Assembly: GCA_030428025.1 (NCBI GenBank)
Contig: JAUIBJ010000013.1
Coordinates: 1-17,963, forward strand
Reading direction: 5' to 3'
DNA length: 17,963 bases
Origin: Alphaproteobacteria bacterium
Lineage (GTDB): Bacteria; Pseudomonadota; Alphaproteobacteria; Rhodobacterales; Rhodobacteraceae
Under the pieces are notes generated by a model that did not search any database, was not told the DNA's origin, and was given only the letters and a program-made list of their open reading frames with translations. Shown piece by piece: positions 1 to 7,373 of the stretch (positions are counted from its first letter, which is position 1; every line of letters starts with the position of its first letter). A program made the translations under genes and the position numbers.

Positions 1-809
1 TGCCCAAGGCCGGGATAGACGAAGACCACCTCCACCACCACGACGCCTGTGATGAGGTAGGCGAGGTTGATGGCGATCACGTTGATGATGGGCGAGAGCG
101 CGTTGGGCAGCGCGTGCTGGAAGATCACCCGCCACGCGGGGATGCCCTTCAGATGAGCCATTTCGATATAGGGAGAGGCCAGCAGGTTGACGATGGCGGC
201 ACGGGTCATCCGCATCATGTGCGCGGTGATCACGAGCGTAAGGGTCATGGCGGGGAGGAATGTGGCGTGGAGCCGGTCCAGGATGGGCATGCCGGGATCG
301 ATCCGCGAAAGCGAGGGAAACAGCCCGCTCTGCGCGAGCACGAGGATCAGCACATAGGCGAGAAAGAATTCCGGGAAGGAGACCGCGCTCAGGGCCGAGA
401 CGTTGATCATCCGGTCGAAGATCGAGTTACGGAAGAGTGCCGCGATCATGCCTAGCGTCACCGCGAGCGGGATCGCGATCGCCGCCGCGAAGAGCGCGAG
501 AAACACCGTGTTGCCCAGCCGGTTGGCGATGATCTCGGAGATTTCCTTGCCATTGGCGAGCGACCGGCCGAGATCGCCCTGAAGGATGTCGAAGAGCCAC
601 GTGAAATAGCGTTGGATTGCGGGTTGTTCAAGGCCAAGCTCCTCGCGGAAGGCGGCCAAAGTCTCAGGCGTCGCGGCCTGCCCCAGGATTGCCGAGGCGA
701 TATCGCCCGGCAAAAGCTCGATGGAACCGAAGATGATGATGGAGACGAGGAAGAGCGTGAGTATGCCGAGGGCAATCCGCTTGCCAATCAAGGCCCAAAG
801 GCTCGACAT
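1..809 (-). CDS. Dipeptide/oligopeptide-type ABC transporter permease (DppB-like), partial
   Basis: This is an inner-membrane permease subunit of a peptide/opine/nickel-type ABC importer, cut by the left window edge, so about 269 N-terminal residues are visible. The protein starts MSSLWALIGKRIALG. It has an N-terminal membrane helix, the LLPGD motif typical of DppB/OppB after the first helix, further hydrophobic segments, and the coupling-helix region SPYIEMAHLKGIPAWRVIFQ that docks on the ATPase. The ATG at 809 has a strong ribosome site (GGGGAGG, complement of 817-823) seven bases upstream. It resembles the second DppB-like permease at 13977-14927 in order and motifs, so the locus appears to encode two paralogous importers. 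It is transcribed in the same direction as the dehydrogenase upstream but separated by an AT-rich gap with its own candidate operator. Its binding protein and ATPases are not visible. Confidence 0.9.
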   Translation of the reverse strand, partial: MSSLWALIGKRIALGILTLFLVSIIIFGSIELLPGDIASAILGQAATPETLAAFREELGLEQPAIQRYFTWLFDILQGDLGRSLANGKEISEIIANRLGNTVFLALFAAAIAIPLAVTLGMIAALFRNSIFDRMINVSALSAVSFPEFFLAYVLILVLAQSGLFPSLSRIDPGMPILDRLHATFLPAMTLTLVITAHMMRMTRAAIVNLLASPYIEMAHLKGIPAWRVIFQHALPNALSPIINVIAINLAYLITGVVVVEVVFVYPGLG

Positions 810-816
810 GCGCTTG

Positions 817-823
817 CCTCCCC
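817..823 (-). promoter_or_regulatory. Ribosome binding site for the partial permease
   Basis: On the minus strand GGGGAGG lies seven bases before the ATG at 809. It fixes the start of a gene that has no stop codon inside the window. Confidence 0.7.
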
Positions 824-879
824 TTGCTCACATGGTTGTAGAGGTTTAGCACCGGGCGCGCGATGCGATCTACAAAAAA

Positions 880-905
880 GTGAAAAATTTATTAAAAAAA
901 TTCAC
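880..905. promoter_or_regulatory. Candidate operator A (GTGAA-N16-TTCAC)
   Basis: This is an AT-rich 26-bp inverted repeat with perfect GTGAA/TTCAC ends, directly next to the stop codon of the alcohol dehydrogenase and about 70 bases before the permease start at 809. The same architecture and spacing recurs at 3221, 4169 and 7374. The position suggests it controls a separate promoter for the permease transcript. That a protein binds here is inferred. Confidence 0.55.
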
Positions 906-1988
906 TCAGGCGAAGAGAATGACCGAGCGTGCCTGCGTACCGCTGCGCAGGTCGGCCATGCCGGCATTGATCTCCTCGAGCGCAATGTGGCGTGCGAGCA
1001 GGTGATCGAGCTTGAGCCGGCCATCTAGGTAGAAATCCACGTAGCGCGGCATGTCTGCAATGAAGCGGTTCGAGCCCATGCGCGAACCCACGAGGCGCTT
1101 GTCGCCCAGAAGATCGTTGGCGGTGATGGAGATCTTCGCCTCTTTCGACACCATGCCGATGACCACGGCGGTGCCCGACCGCCCGGTCATCTCGAAGGCC
1201 TGCTCGATCGTTTCGACGCGCCCGATTGCCTCGATGGCGCAATCGACACCGCCCCGCGTCATCTCGCGCACGGCCTCCACCGGCTTCGCGTTTCGTGCGT
1301 TCACCACATCCGTGGCGCCGACGCGGCGCGCAAGCTCCAGCTTCTCGGGCACCACGTCGATGGCGATGATCCGCCCGGCCCCGGCGAGATGCGCGCCGTT
1401 GATCGCGGAAAGTCCGATGCCGCCGCAGCCGATCACCGCCACGGTGGCGCCGACCTCGATCCGTGCGGTGTGGATGACCGAGCCCACGCCAGTGACCACG
1501 GCACAGCCGATCAGCGCGGCCTTGTCGAGCGGCATGGCGGGGTTGATCCGCACGAGGGCGTGTTCGTGCACCAGCATCATCTCGGCGAAAGCGGAGAGGT
1601 GGTAGAACTGGTGGATCGTCTCGCTGCCCGTCGAAAGCCTGGGCGGCGCGCCTTGCGGGCGGATCATCTCGCCGCTCTCGCAGGCATAGGGGCGTCCGGA
1701 GACGCAATGCCTGCAATGCCCGCAGAAGACCGAGAGGCAGGAGATCACGTGATCGCCCTTGTTGAACCGGGACACTTCCGAGCCGACCGCCTCGACCACG
1801 CCGGCGGCCTCATGGCCGAGGATGGTGGGACGGGGACTCGCATAATGCCCGTCGATCTGGTGGAGGTCGGAGTGGCACAGTCCGGCGGCGGCGGTGCGCA
1901 CCAGCACCTCGCGCGGGCCCGGGGTGTCGATGGACACCTCCTCGATCTCCATTTCGACGCCCGGTTCGCGGAATACGGCTGCCTTCAT
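906..1988 (-). CDS. Zinc-dependent alcohol dehydrogenase (medium-chain dehydrogenase/reductase)
   Basis: This is an NAD(P)-dependent cytosolic oxidoreductase of the zinc MDR family, 360 residues, a normal full length. Counting from MKAAVFREPG, the catalytic zinc ligands are Cys38, His59 (with Glu60) and Cys162. The structural zinc loop has Cys89, Cys92, Cys95 and Cys103, and the nucleotide-binding motif GCGGIG lies at 187-192. The overall pattern is class III-like (glutathione-dependent formaldehyde dehydrogenase or NDMA-type relatives), but the substrate is not determined. The ATG at 1988 overlaps the stop of the CoA-transferase as ATGA, so the two are translationally coupled. A TTG at 1994 is in frame but less likely. 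Oxidation of an alcohol or formaldehyde equivalent released by the nearby demethylase is a reasonable but unproven role. Confidence 0.93.
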   Translation of the reverse strand: MKAAVFREPGVEMEIEEVSIDTPGPREVLVRTAAAGLCHSDLHQIDGHYASPRPTILGHEAAGVVEAVGSEVSRFNKGDHVISCLSVFCGHCRHCVSGRPYACESGEMIRPQGAPPRLSTGSETIHQFYHLSAFAEMMLVHEHALVRINPAMPLDKAALIGCAVVTGVGSVIHTARIEVGATVAVIGCGGIGLSAINGAHLAGAGRIIAIDVVPEKLELARRVGATDVVNARNAKPVEAVREMTRGGVDCAIEAIGRVETIEQAFEMTGRSGTAVVIGMVSKEAKISITANDLLGDKRLVGSRMGSNRFIADMPRYVDFYLDGRLKLDHLLARHIALEEINAGMADLRSGTQARSVILFA

Positions 1989-3157
1989 GCCCAAGGGTCT
2001 CCGTTACTTTCGATCTGCTGCAAGACATTTTCGGTGTCGCCGCCAAGGAGCGCGGGCGCGCGGCGCAGCTTGGGGCCGCCATGCTCGAAGGCGAAGCCGG
2101 CCACGGGAACTTCCACCGTCATGTCTTCGAATTGCGGGGCGCGGGGCAGCGGAGCAAAGACCTGCTGACCGGAGGCGCGTGCCATAGCGATGGCCTCGGG
2201 CACGCTGTTGACGCGCGCCGCCGGCACGCCGGCCTCCTGCAGCGCCTGCACCCAGTCGGTGGCCGGACGGCTCGGCAGGATGCGCTCGAGGATCGCACGC
2301 TGCGCCTCCTTGCGCTGCGGCAGCTCCTCCACCTTCAATCCCTCGACGATCCGGGCCTCGTCGTCTTCGCCTAGGAACCGGAAGAGCCGCGCGCTTTCCT
2401 TCGGCGAATAGGCCCCGATCATCAGGTGGCCTTCCGCCGTCTCGTAGCATCCGTAGGCCGCGTTGGGGCCGTCATTGCCGTTGCGGGGCGTGAAGGGGTC
2501 TCCGTCCAGTTCGCGCGCGGCGATGTTGCTCATCAGCGTCATGGCCACATTGAGCATCGACACGTCAATCCGCTGTCCACGCCCGGTGCGCTCGCGTTGA
2601 AGCAGCGCGGCGGAAATGGCGAAGGCGGCGGCGTAACCCGTGGCATAGTCGAGCAAGGGCACACCGATCATCACGGGACGGGTCTCTGACGTGCCGTTGA
2701 GGCCCATGAGCCCGGAAGCCGCCTGAATGACGTTGTCATAGGCGCCATGCCCGGCACCGGGACCCTTCTGCCCGAAGCCAGTCACGGAGCAGTAAATGAC
2801 CTTGGGATTGACCTCCGCGACCTTCTCGTAGTCCAATCCTGCGCGCGCCATGACGCCGGCGCGGTGGTTCTCGACGATCACATCCGCCTGCCGGGCCAGC
2901 GCGAAGGCCGCGCGGCGTCCTTCGGCCGTCTTGAGGTCGAGCGCCACGGATTTCTTGTTGGCATTCTGTGCGAGGAAACTGGTGCCGAGGCCCTGCATCC
3001 GAAGCTCCACGCGCCCGCCTGTCGGGCGCACCATGTCGCCGCCCGGATCTTCGACCCGAATGACCTCGGCGCCCAGAATGGCGAGTTGATAAGTGGCATA
3101 GGGCCCCGCCAGGACATGGGTAAGGTCCAGGACCCTGAGGTTCTCGAAGGGTGTCAT
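1985..3157 (-). CDS. CaiB/BaiF-type (family III) CoA-transferase
   Basis: The product moves CoA between carboxylic acids, as formyl-CoA transferase and carnitine CoA-transferase do, and acts in the cytosol. The 390 residues are family-typical. The protein begins MTPFENLRVLDLTHVLAGPY, the hallmark N-terminus, followed by LGAEVIRVEDPGGD and NKKSVALDLK. The likely catalytic aspartate is Asp170 in PLLDYATGYAA, the position equivalent to Asp169 of characterised members. A GTG at 3175 is in frame, but the ATG at 3157 gives the expected family N-terminus and has a weak GAGAA upstream. It is the first gene of the minus-strand operon and runs divergently from the regulator, with operator B between them. 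It may activate the acid produced by this locus for further breakdown. A second, broken member of the same family lies at 7114-7305. Confidence 0.93.
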   Translation of the reverse strand: MTPFENLRVLDLTHVLAGPYATYQLAILGAEVIRVEDPGGDMVRPTGGRVELRMQGLGTSFLAQNANKKSVALDLKTAEGRRAAFALARQADVIVENHRAGVMARAGLDYEKVAEVNPKVIYCSVTGFGQKGPGAGHGAYDNVIQAASGLMGLNGTSETRPVMIGVPLLDYATGYAAAFAISAALLQRERTGRGQRIDVSMLNVAMTLMSNIAARELDGDPFTPRNGNDGPNAAYGCYETAEGHLMIGAYSPKESARLFRFLGEDDEARIVEGLKVEELPQRKEAQRAILERILPSRPATDWVQALQEAGVPAARVNSVPEAIAMARASGQQVFAPLPRAPQFEDMTVEVPVAGFAFEHGGPKLRRAPALLGGDTENVLQQIESNGDPWA

Positions 3158-3209
3158 GCGTTTCTCGGCTGGCACGGGAAGGCCATTTCGCGTGGAGCGC
3201 TAATATACA

Positions 3210-3227
3210 TTTTCACAAATGTGAAAA
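3210..3227. promoter_or_regulatory. Perfect 18-bp palindrome TTTTCACA-AA-TGTGAAAA in the divergent promoter region
   Basis: The 8-bp arms are perfect and the two-base centre is AA. It overlaps the left half of operator B. The related sequence CCACGAATGTGAAAAA occurs just before and into operator D at 7367, so CAC-N4-GTGAAAAA is shared by two of the four sites. It may be a second binding unit for the same regulator, allowing cooperative occupancy. TATATT on the minus strand (around 3202-3207) could be a -10 element for the CoA-transferase. Confidence 0.5.
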
Positions 3228-3246
3228 ACTTGCGAAACTATTTCAA
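3221..3246. promoter_or_regulatory. Candidate operator B (GTGAA-N16-TTCAA)
   Basis: This 26-bp element has the same spacing as sites A, C and D, with one end base changed (TTCAA). It sits in the 177-base space between the divergent CoA-transferase and regulator starts, a natural place for joint control of the minus-strand operon and autoregulation. Function is inferred from recurrence. Confidence 0.5.
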
Positions 3247-3334
3247 GATGATTTTTGCGGAGCATGGAGTTTTTGACATTCGCCGCTATTTCTAGTCAAA
3301 CCTGATGGTGCAGATGACTCCGAAGGCGAGTGCT

Positions 3335-3988
3335 ATGGGCAAGACCGAACCAAAGATGATCCGTCCGTCGAACTTGCGTGGCGCAATTGAGGTCGAGGAA
3401 GAAGTCTTGCGGGTCAATGACGTGCTCGATGTCGACAAGGGCGTGGGCGACGAAATCCGAAACCTGCGCAAGGCGCGGGATACCACGCTGACCGAGCTCA
3501 GCTCCCTTACGGGACTTTCGCAAGGTTATCTCAGCCAGATCGAGCGCGGCATCTCCAGCCCGTCAATCAAGGCGCTGCATTCCATCAGCCGGGCGCTCGG
3601 GGTCAATATCAGTTGGTTCTTCCGGGCCGTCGAAGAGGGCGAGGAGAACCTCAAGGATTTCGTCGTGCGCGCCGACAAGCGGCGACGCCTCCATTTCTCG
3701 AGCGGCATCACGGATGAACTGCTCTCGCCCAATCTCGGGCGCGAGATCGAGCTTCTGCGCTGCATCTTCAAGCCCGGCTCGGAGAGTGGATCCGAAACCT
3801 ACACCCACCGTGGCGAGGAGGCGGGCGTGGTCATTTCGGGCGTGCTGCATCTCTGGCTGGATGGACAGCACATCGTACTCAACGAAGGGGACAGTTTCGC
3901 GTTTTCCAGCGGGCTCCCGCACCGTTATTCAAACCCGACCGACGACACGACCGTGGTGATCTGGGCGATCACCCCACCCTCCTACTGA
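3335..3988 (+). CDS. XRE-family transcriptional regulator with C-terminal cupin domain
   Basis: This is a DNA-binding regulator of 217 residues. From MGKTEPKMIR, residues about 38-95 form a Cro/C1-type helix-turn-helix (IRNLRKARDTTLTELS, LSQGYLSQIERG, SPSIKALHSISRALGV). Residues about 140-214 form a small cupin with THRGEEAGVVISG, where His158 and Glu161 may bind metal or ligand, followed by LNEGDSFAF and LPHRYSN (His196). This architecture is common in local sensors of catabolic substrates, such as PuuR-like repressors. Start choice: AAGG lies eight bases before the ATG at 3335. In-frame ATGs at 3305 and 3314 would add 10 or 7 residues but lack a visible ribosome site. It is divergent from the CoA-transferase operon and beside operator B, and is the best candidate to bind all four GTGAA-N16-TTCA sites. 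Whether it represses or activates is unknown. Confidence 0.92.
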   Translation: MGKTEPKMIRPSNLRGAIEVEEEVLRVNDVLDVDKGVGDEIRNLRKARDTTLTELSSLTGLSQGYLSQIERGISSPSIKALHSISRALGVNISWFFRAVEEGEENLKDFVVRADKRRRLHFSSGITDELLSPNLGREIELLRCIFKPGSESGSETYTHRGEEAGVVISGVLHLWLDGQHIVLNEGDSFAFSSGLPHRYSNPTDDTTVVIWAITPPSY

Positions 3989-4148
3989 GGGCCCGCGGCT
4001 TGCTCTCTCCAACCTGAAATAGCGTTTTGATCCAGCCGTTTGCCCTGCGGCACTGGCTGTTGTTCCATGCCGGCCGCCCATGTTGTGCGTGCAAATGCGA
4101 GGCTGACGCCTATTTCGCATCAACGTTTTTCGCGGATAAGAATAATGA

Positions 4149-4162
4149 TTGACTTAAATCAA
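4149..4162. promoter_or_regulatory. FNR/CRP-like box TTGACTTAAATCAA, or -35 element
   Basis: The 14 bases fit TTGAY-N4-ATCAA, one base from the TTGAT-N4-ATCAA consensus of FNR/FnrL-type regulators. It lies seven bases before operator C. Alternatively TTGACT is simply a -35 hexamer for the promoter that drives the dehydrogenase gene at 4616. The sequence does not decide between the two. Confidence 0.35.
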
Positions 4163-4168
4163 ACAAGA

Positions 4169-4194
4169 GTGAATTTTTAAAAATAAATATTCAC
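4169..4194. promoter_or_regulatory. Candidate operator C (GTGAA-N16-TTCAC)
   Basis: This 26-bp element has perfect ends. Extended by one base each side (4168-4195) it reads AGTGAAT/ATTCACT with perfect 7-bp arms around a 14-base AT-only centre. It lies just upstream of the ribosome site and ATG at 4215, so it would control the remnant reading frame and, through it, the demethylase gene. It is the clearest of the four sites. Confidence 0.6.
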
Positions 4195-4214
4195 TATTGG
4201 AGAGCGGGGAATAT

Positions 4215-4597
4215 ATGATGTGGCCTGTAGGAATTGATGTCGGCGGAACCCGAGCGAGATCGAGGCCTGCGCGGCGGTCTTCCGGTAGTTGCGCGATGTT
4301 CATGGCACCACCATCGTGGTGATCGAGCATGTCATGAGCTTCATGCCCGCTTTCGCCGACAGGGTGAAGATCCTGCATAATGGCGCGAAGCTGCACGAAG
4401 GCCCGGCCGAAAGTCTGCCCAGCTGCACCGAGGCGGTTCGGCTGGATTGCAGGGATGTACTCGGCACGGCTCCCGAACGGATCGCGCAGATGGGGCTTGT
4501 GCATGTGTCTCAGGGCGATCCGTTGTGCAAGCACATGACGATACTGGAAAACCTGCTTGTCGGCGGCTATGCGAACCGCTCGGCCCTAGGTGCGTGA
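4215..4597 (+). pseudogene. Deletion scar: hydantoinase-A-like start fused to LivG and LivF fragments
   Basis: Three broken pieces are joined here. From the ATG at 4215, with GGGGA just before it, the frame reads MMWPVGIDVGGT. This resembles the N-terminus of N-methylhydantoinase A/oxoprolinase proteins (a sugar-kinase-like start is an alternative). That frame then loses homology and stops at 4322. In another frame, 4250-4423 encodes PSEIEAC, VFR, a TAG stop at 4286, then LRDVHGTTIVVIEHVM and ADRVKILHNGAKLHEG, the C-terminal part of a LivG-type branched-chain amino-acid ABC ATPase. From about 4424 to 4594 the same frame reads as an internal LivF piece (APERIAQMGLVHVSQGDP, MTILENLLVGGY), lacking Walker A, signature and Walker B. 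No piece can function. The scar suggests that hyuA-like and liv genes once lay between operator C and the demethylase. Confidence 0.75.
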
Positions 4598-4603
4598 GGA
4601 AAT

Positions 4604-4608
4604 AGGAG
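4604..4608 (+). promoter_or_regulatory. Ribosome binding site for the demethylase gene
   Basis: AGGAG lies seven bases before the ATG at 4616, giving the demethylase gene its own translation start independent of the upstream remnant. Confidence 0.65.
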
Positions 4609-4615
4609 AACGTTC

Positions 4616-7069
4616 ATGTCGATACCTAGTCACGCAGATGTGGTGATCATCGGTGGAGGCGTTGCCGGTTGCTCGATTGCCTATCATCTCACCAAGACCG
4701 GGATCGAGGATGTCGTTCTCTTCGAGCGAAAGCAGCTCACCTGCGGCACCACGTGGCATGCGGCGGGATTGGTGACGCAGCTGCGCGCCACCCGCAACAT
4801 GACCGAGCTCGCGAAATACACGGGCGAGCTTTTTCGCGAGCTCGAGTCCGAGACAGGCCAGGCCACCGGCTTCAAGCAGAACGGGGCGCTGCGCCTCGCC
4901 ACACACGAGGCGCGTTTCGAGGAACTCAAGCGCGGCGTCTCCATGGCGCGCAATTTCGGCCTTGCCGCCGACGTGGTGACGCCGGGCGAGCTCCGCGAGC
5001 GCTGGCCGCTGGTGGAGACGGGCGACATCTGCGGCGGGATCTGGATGCCCAATGACGGGCAGGTGAACCCGGCAGATGTGACGCAGGCCATGGCGAAAGG
5101 CGCGCGGATGCGCGGCGCGAAGATTTTCGAGGACACACCGGTGGAACGGGTGCTGGTGGAAGGCGGCCGCGCGGTGGGCGTGAAGCTCGCGAATGGCGAG
5201 GAGGTGCGCGCGAAGAACGTTGTGATCTCGGGCGGCATGTGGTCGCGCGAGTTCGCCGCGCGCATCGGTGTGTCGCTGCCGCTGCACGCGGCCGAGCATT
5301 TCTACATCGTGACCGAGCAGATCCCCGACCTGCCTCAGAACCTGCCAGTGCTCTTCGTGGCCGACGAGTGCTCCTATTACAAGGAAGACGCGGGCAAGCT
5401 GCTGCTTGGCTGCTTCGAGCCCGAGGCGAAGCCTTGGGGGCACGAGGGCATTCCCGAGGATTTCTGTTTCGACAGCCTGCCGGAAGACTTCGACCATTTC
5501 GAGCCTATCCTCGACATGGCGGTGCGCCGGGTGCCTGCGCTCGCCAATGCCGGCATCCAGCTCTTTTTCAACGGCCCCGAGAGCTTCACGCCGGATGACC
5601 GCTACCTTCTGGGCGAGACACCCGAGGTGCAGGGCCTCTTCTGCGCCTGCGGGTTCAACTCGGTGGGCATTCTCTCGTCTGGCGGGGTAGGCAAGGCGCT
5701 GGCGGACTGGATCCGCGATGGCCACCCGCCGGTGGAACTGGCCGATGTGGATGTGCGGCGGATGCAGCCGTTCCAGTCCAACTCGACCTATCTCTTCGAC
5801 CGCACGAAGGAGACGCTGGGCCTGCTCTACAAGATGCATTGGCCCTACCAGCAATATGAAACTGCGCGGAACGTGCGGACGAGCCCCTTCCATGACAGGC
5901 TGATCGCGCAGGGCGCTTCGATGACCGAACTCTCGGGCTACGAGCGCCCCGGTTTCTTCGCCGGGAAAGGCCGCTCGACGGAGATCGAATATGCCTTCGG
6001 CCCGCAGAGCTGGTTTGACGATTGCAAGGTCGAGTGCCTCAATACACAGGAGAACGTCACGCTCTTCGACCAGAGCTGCTTTGCCAAGTTCCGGGTCGAC
6101 GGGCGCGATGCCTGTGAGGTTCTGAACCGAATCTGCGCCAACAACGTGGATGTGCCGGCCGGCAAGGTACTCTATACCCAATGGCTCAACGAGCGCGGGG
6201 GCATCGAGGCGGATGTGACCGTGACGCGGCTTTCGGAGACCTCCTTCATGATCGTGACGGTGGTGGCGAGCCAGACGCGCGACATGTCGTGGCTCACCCG
6301 GCACATCTCCTCTGAAGCCCACGCCATCGCCACCGACATCTCAGCCGGGTTGCCAATGCTGGCGCTCATGGGGCCGAAATCGCGCGCGCTGCTCGAGAAG
6401 GTCTCAGGCGAGGATCTCTCCAATGCGGCCTTTCCCTTCGGCACCAGCCGCGAGGTGGAAATCGGCTATGCCAAGGCGCGGATCAGCCGGTTGACCTTCG
6501 TGGGCGAGCTTGGCTGGGAGATCTACATTCCCGCCGATTTCGCGCTGCATGTCTTCGACACGCTCGTGGAGGCGGGCGGGGAGTTTGGCCTCGGGCATGG
6601 CGGCTTCTTCGCCATCAACAGCATGCGGATGGAGAAATCCTATCGCCACTGGGGCCACGATATCGGCGAAGAGGACACGCCCATCGAGGCGGGCCTCTCC
6701 TTCGCTGTGGATTTCGACAAGCCCGGCGGGTTCATCGGTGCGGATGTTCTGAAGCGTGCCCGCGAGGCCGGCAAACCCACCAAGCGCCTCGTGCAGTTCA
6801 GGCTGGAAAACGAGGGCCCGCCCCGGATGCTCTATCACGAAGAGCCGATCTGGAAGGACGGGGCCATCGTGGGCTCGATCACCTCGGGCGGCTTCGGCCA
6901 TCGCCTCGGCGCGTCGCTGGGCATGGGCTACGTGCATTGCGCCGAGGGGGTCGACAAGTCGTTTCTCGACTCCGGCGGTTTCGAGATCGAGATCGCCTGC
7001 GAGCGGTTCCGGGCCAGGCCCTCCTTCAAGCCGTTCCTCGACCCTGCGAACGAGCGGGTGAAGGGGTGA
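4616..7069 (+). CDS. FAD-dependent dimethylglycine/sarcosine dehydrogenase-type demethylase with folate-binding GcvT domain
   Basis: This protein probably oxidises an N-methyl amine such as dimethylglycine or sarcosine and passes the one-carbon unit to tetrahydrofolate. At 817 residues it is full length for the two-part family. Residues 1 to about 370 form a DAO-type FAD domain, with GGGVAG at 13-18 and GTTWHAAGL at 44-52. His48 in that motif corresponds to the histidine that links covalently to FAD in mammalian dimethylglycine dehydrogenase. An FAO_M-type linker follows (about 375-430), then a GcvT aminomethyltransferase-like domain (about 440-700, with INSMRMEKSYRHWGHDI) and a GcvT C-terminal barrel (about 720-810, with ITSGGFGHRLGASLGMGYV). 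The ATG at 4616 has AGGAG seven bases upstream. It is the only intact gene between two deletion scars, which suggests continued selection. Exact substrate is unknown; sarcosine, dimethylglycine or a related N-methyl compound fits. Confidence 0.92.
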   Translation: MSIPSHADVVIIGGGVAGCSIAYHLTKTGIEDVVLFERKQLTCGTTWHAAGLVTQLRATRNMTELAKYTGELFRELESETGQATGFKQNGALRLATHEARFEELKRGVSMARNFGLAADVVTPGELRERWPLVETGDICGGIWMPNDGQVNPADVTQAMAKGARMRGAKIFEDTPVERVLVEGGRAVGVKLANGEEVRAKNVVISGGMWSREFAARIGVSLPLHAAEHFYIVTEQIPDLPQNLPVLFVADECSYYKEDAGKLLLGCFEPEAKPWGHEGIPEDFCFDSLPEDFDHFEPILDMAVRRVPALANAGIQLFFNGPESFTPDDRYLLGETPEVQGLFCACGFNSVGILSSGGVGKALADWIRDGHPPVELADVDVRRMQPFQSNSTYLFDRTKETLGLLYKMHWPYQQYETARNVRTSPFHDRLIAQGASMTELSGYERPGFFAGKGRSTEIEYAFGPQSWFDDCKVECLNTQENVTLFDQSCFAKFRVDGRDACEVLNRICANNVDVPAGKVLYTQWLNERGGIEADVTVTRLSETSFMIVTVVASQTRDMSWLTRHISSEAHAIATDISAGLPMLALMGPKSRALLEKVSGEDLSNAAFPFGTSREVEIGYAKARISRLTFVGELGWEIYIPADFALHVFDTLVEAGGEFGLGHGGFFAINSMRMEKSYRHWGHDIGEEDTPIEAGLSFAVDFDKPGGFIGADVLKRAREAGKPTKRLVQFRLENEGPPRMLYHEEPIWKDGAIVGSITSGGFGHRLGASLGMGYVHCAEGVDKSFLDSGGFEIEIACERFRARPSFKPFLDPANERVKG

Positions 7070-7113
7070 GGGTCGGGCCGGATACGGCCCGGGCCCCGAG
7101 GCCAGAGCGTGAC

Positions 7114-7305
7114 ATGAGCGGGCCTGCGCGAACACCGCGATCGCTTGCCGGGCTTTGCGTGCTCGATCTCACGCGCATCTGGCCGGCAGATATCGTGCTC
7201 TATCAAGCCTTCGCTGCGCGGGATGGGCACATCATCCTCGCCATCGGCAATGACCGGCAGTTCGGCCGGATCGCCGAGTTGCGGGCCTCCGGGATCGTCG
7301 CATAG
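7114..7305 (+). pseudogene. Remnant of a CaiB/BaiF-type CoA-transferase
   Basis: A 63-codon frame begins at the ATG at 7114. Residues 10-22 (SLAGLCVLDLTRI) match the N-terminus of family III CoA-transferases. The frame then jumps directly to VLYQAFAARDGHIILAIGN and DRQFGRIAEL, a stretch that normally lies more than 200 residues further on. It then loses homology and stops. The catalytic aspartate region is missing, so it cannot be active. It lies 44 bases after the demethylase stop and was probably the next gene of an older demethylase operon. It could instead be called a short hypothetical protein, but both halves are recognisable. Confidence 0.75.
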
Positions 7306-7373
7306 GCATGAGTTTCAATTTCACCCCCAAAAACGGCTTTGGAAGTCTAATTTTGATTAAGAAATCCACGAAT

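Noticed and set aside
3929..4123. Possible small gene on the minus strand downstream of the regulator
   Set aside because: Neither of the two open minus-strand frames there shows a recognisable family or a convincing ribosome site.
4289..4597. A standalone 102-residue ABC-type protein
   Set aside because: The frame starts only after an internal stop at 4286 and joins parts of two different ATPases without Walker or signature motifs, so it is treated as part of the scar.
4586..6322. Long open frame on the minus strand (578 codons) opposite the demethylase gene
   Set aside because: It is antisense to a clear FAD/GcvT protein, has His/Arg/Ala-rich composition without domains, and is a product of GC-rich codon bias.
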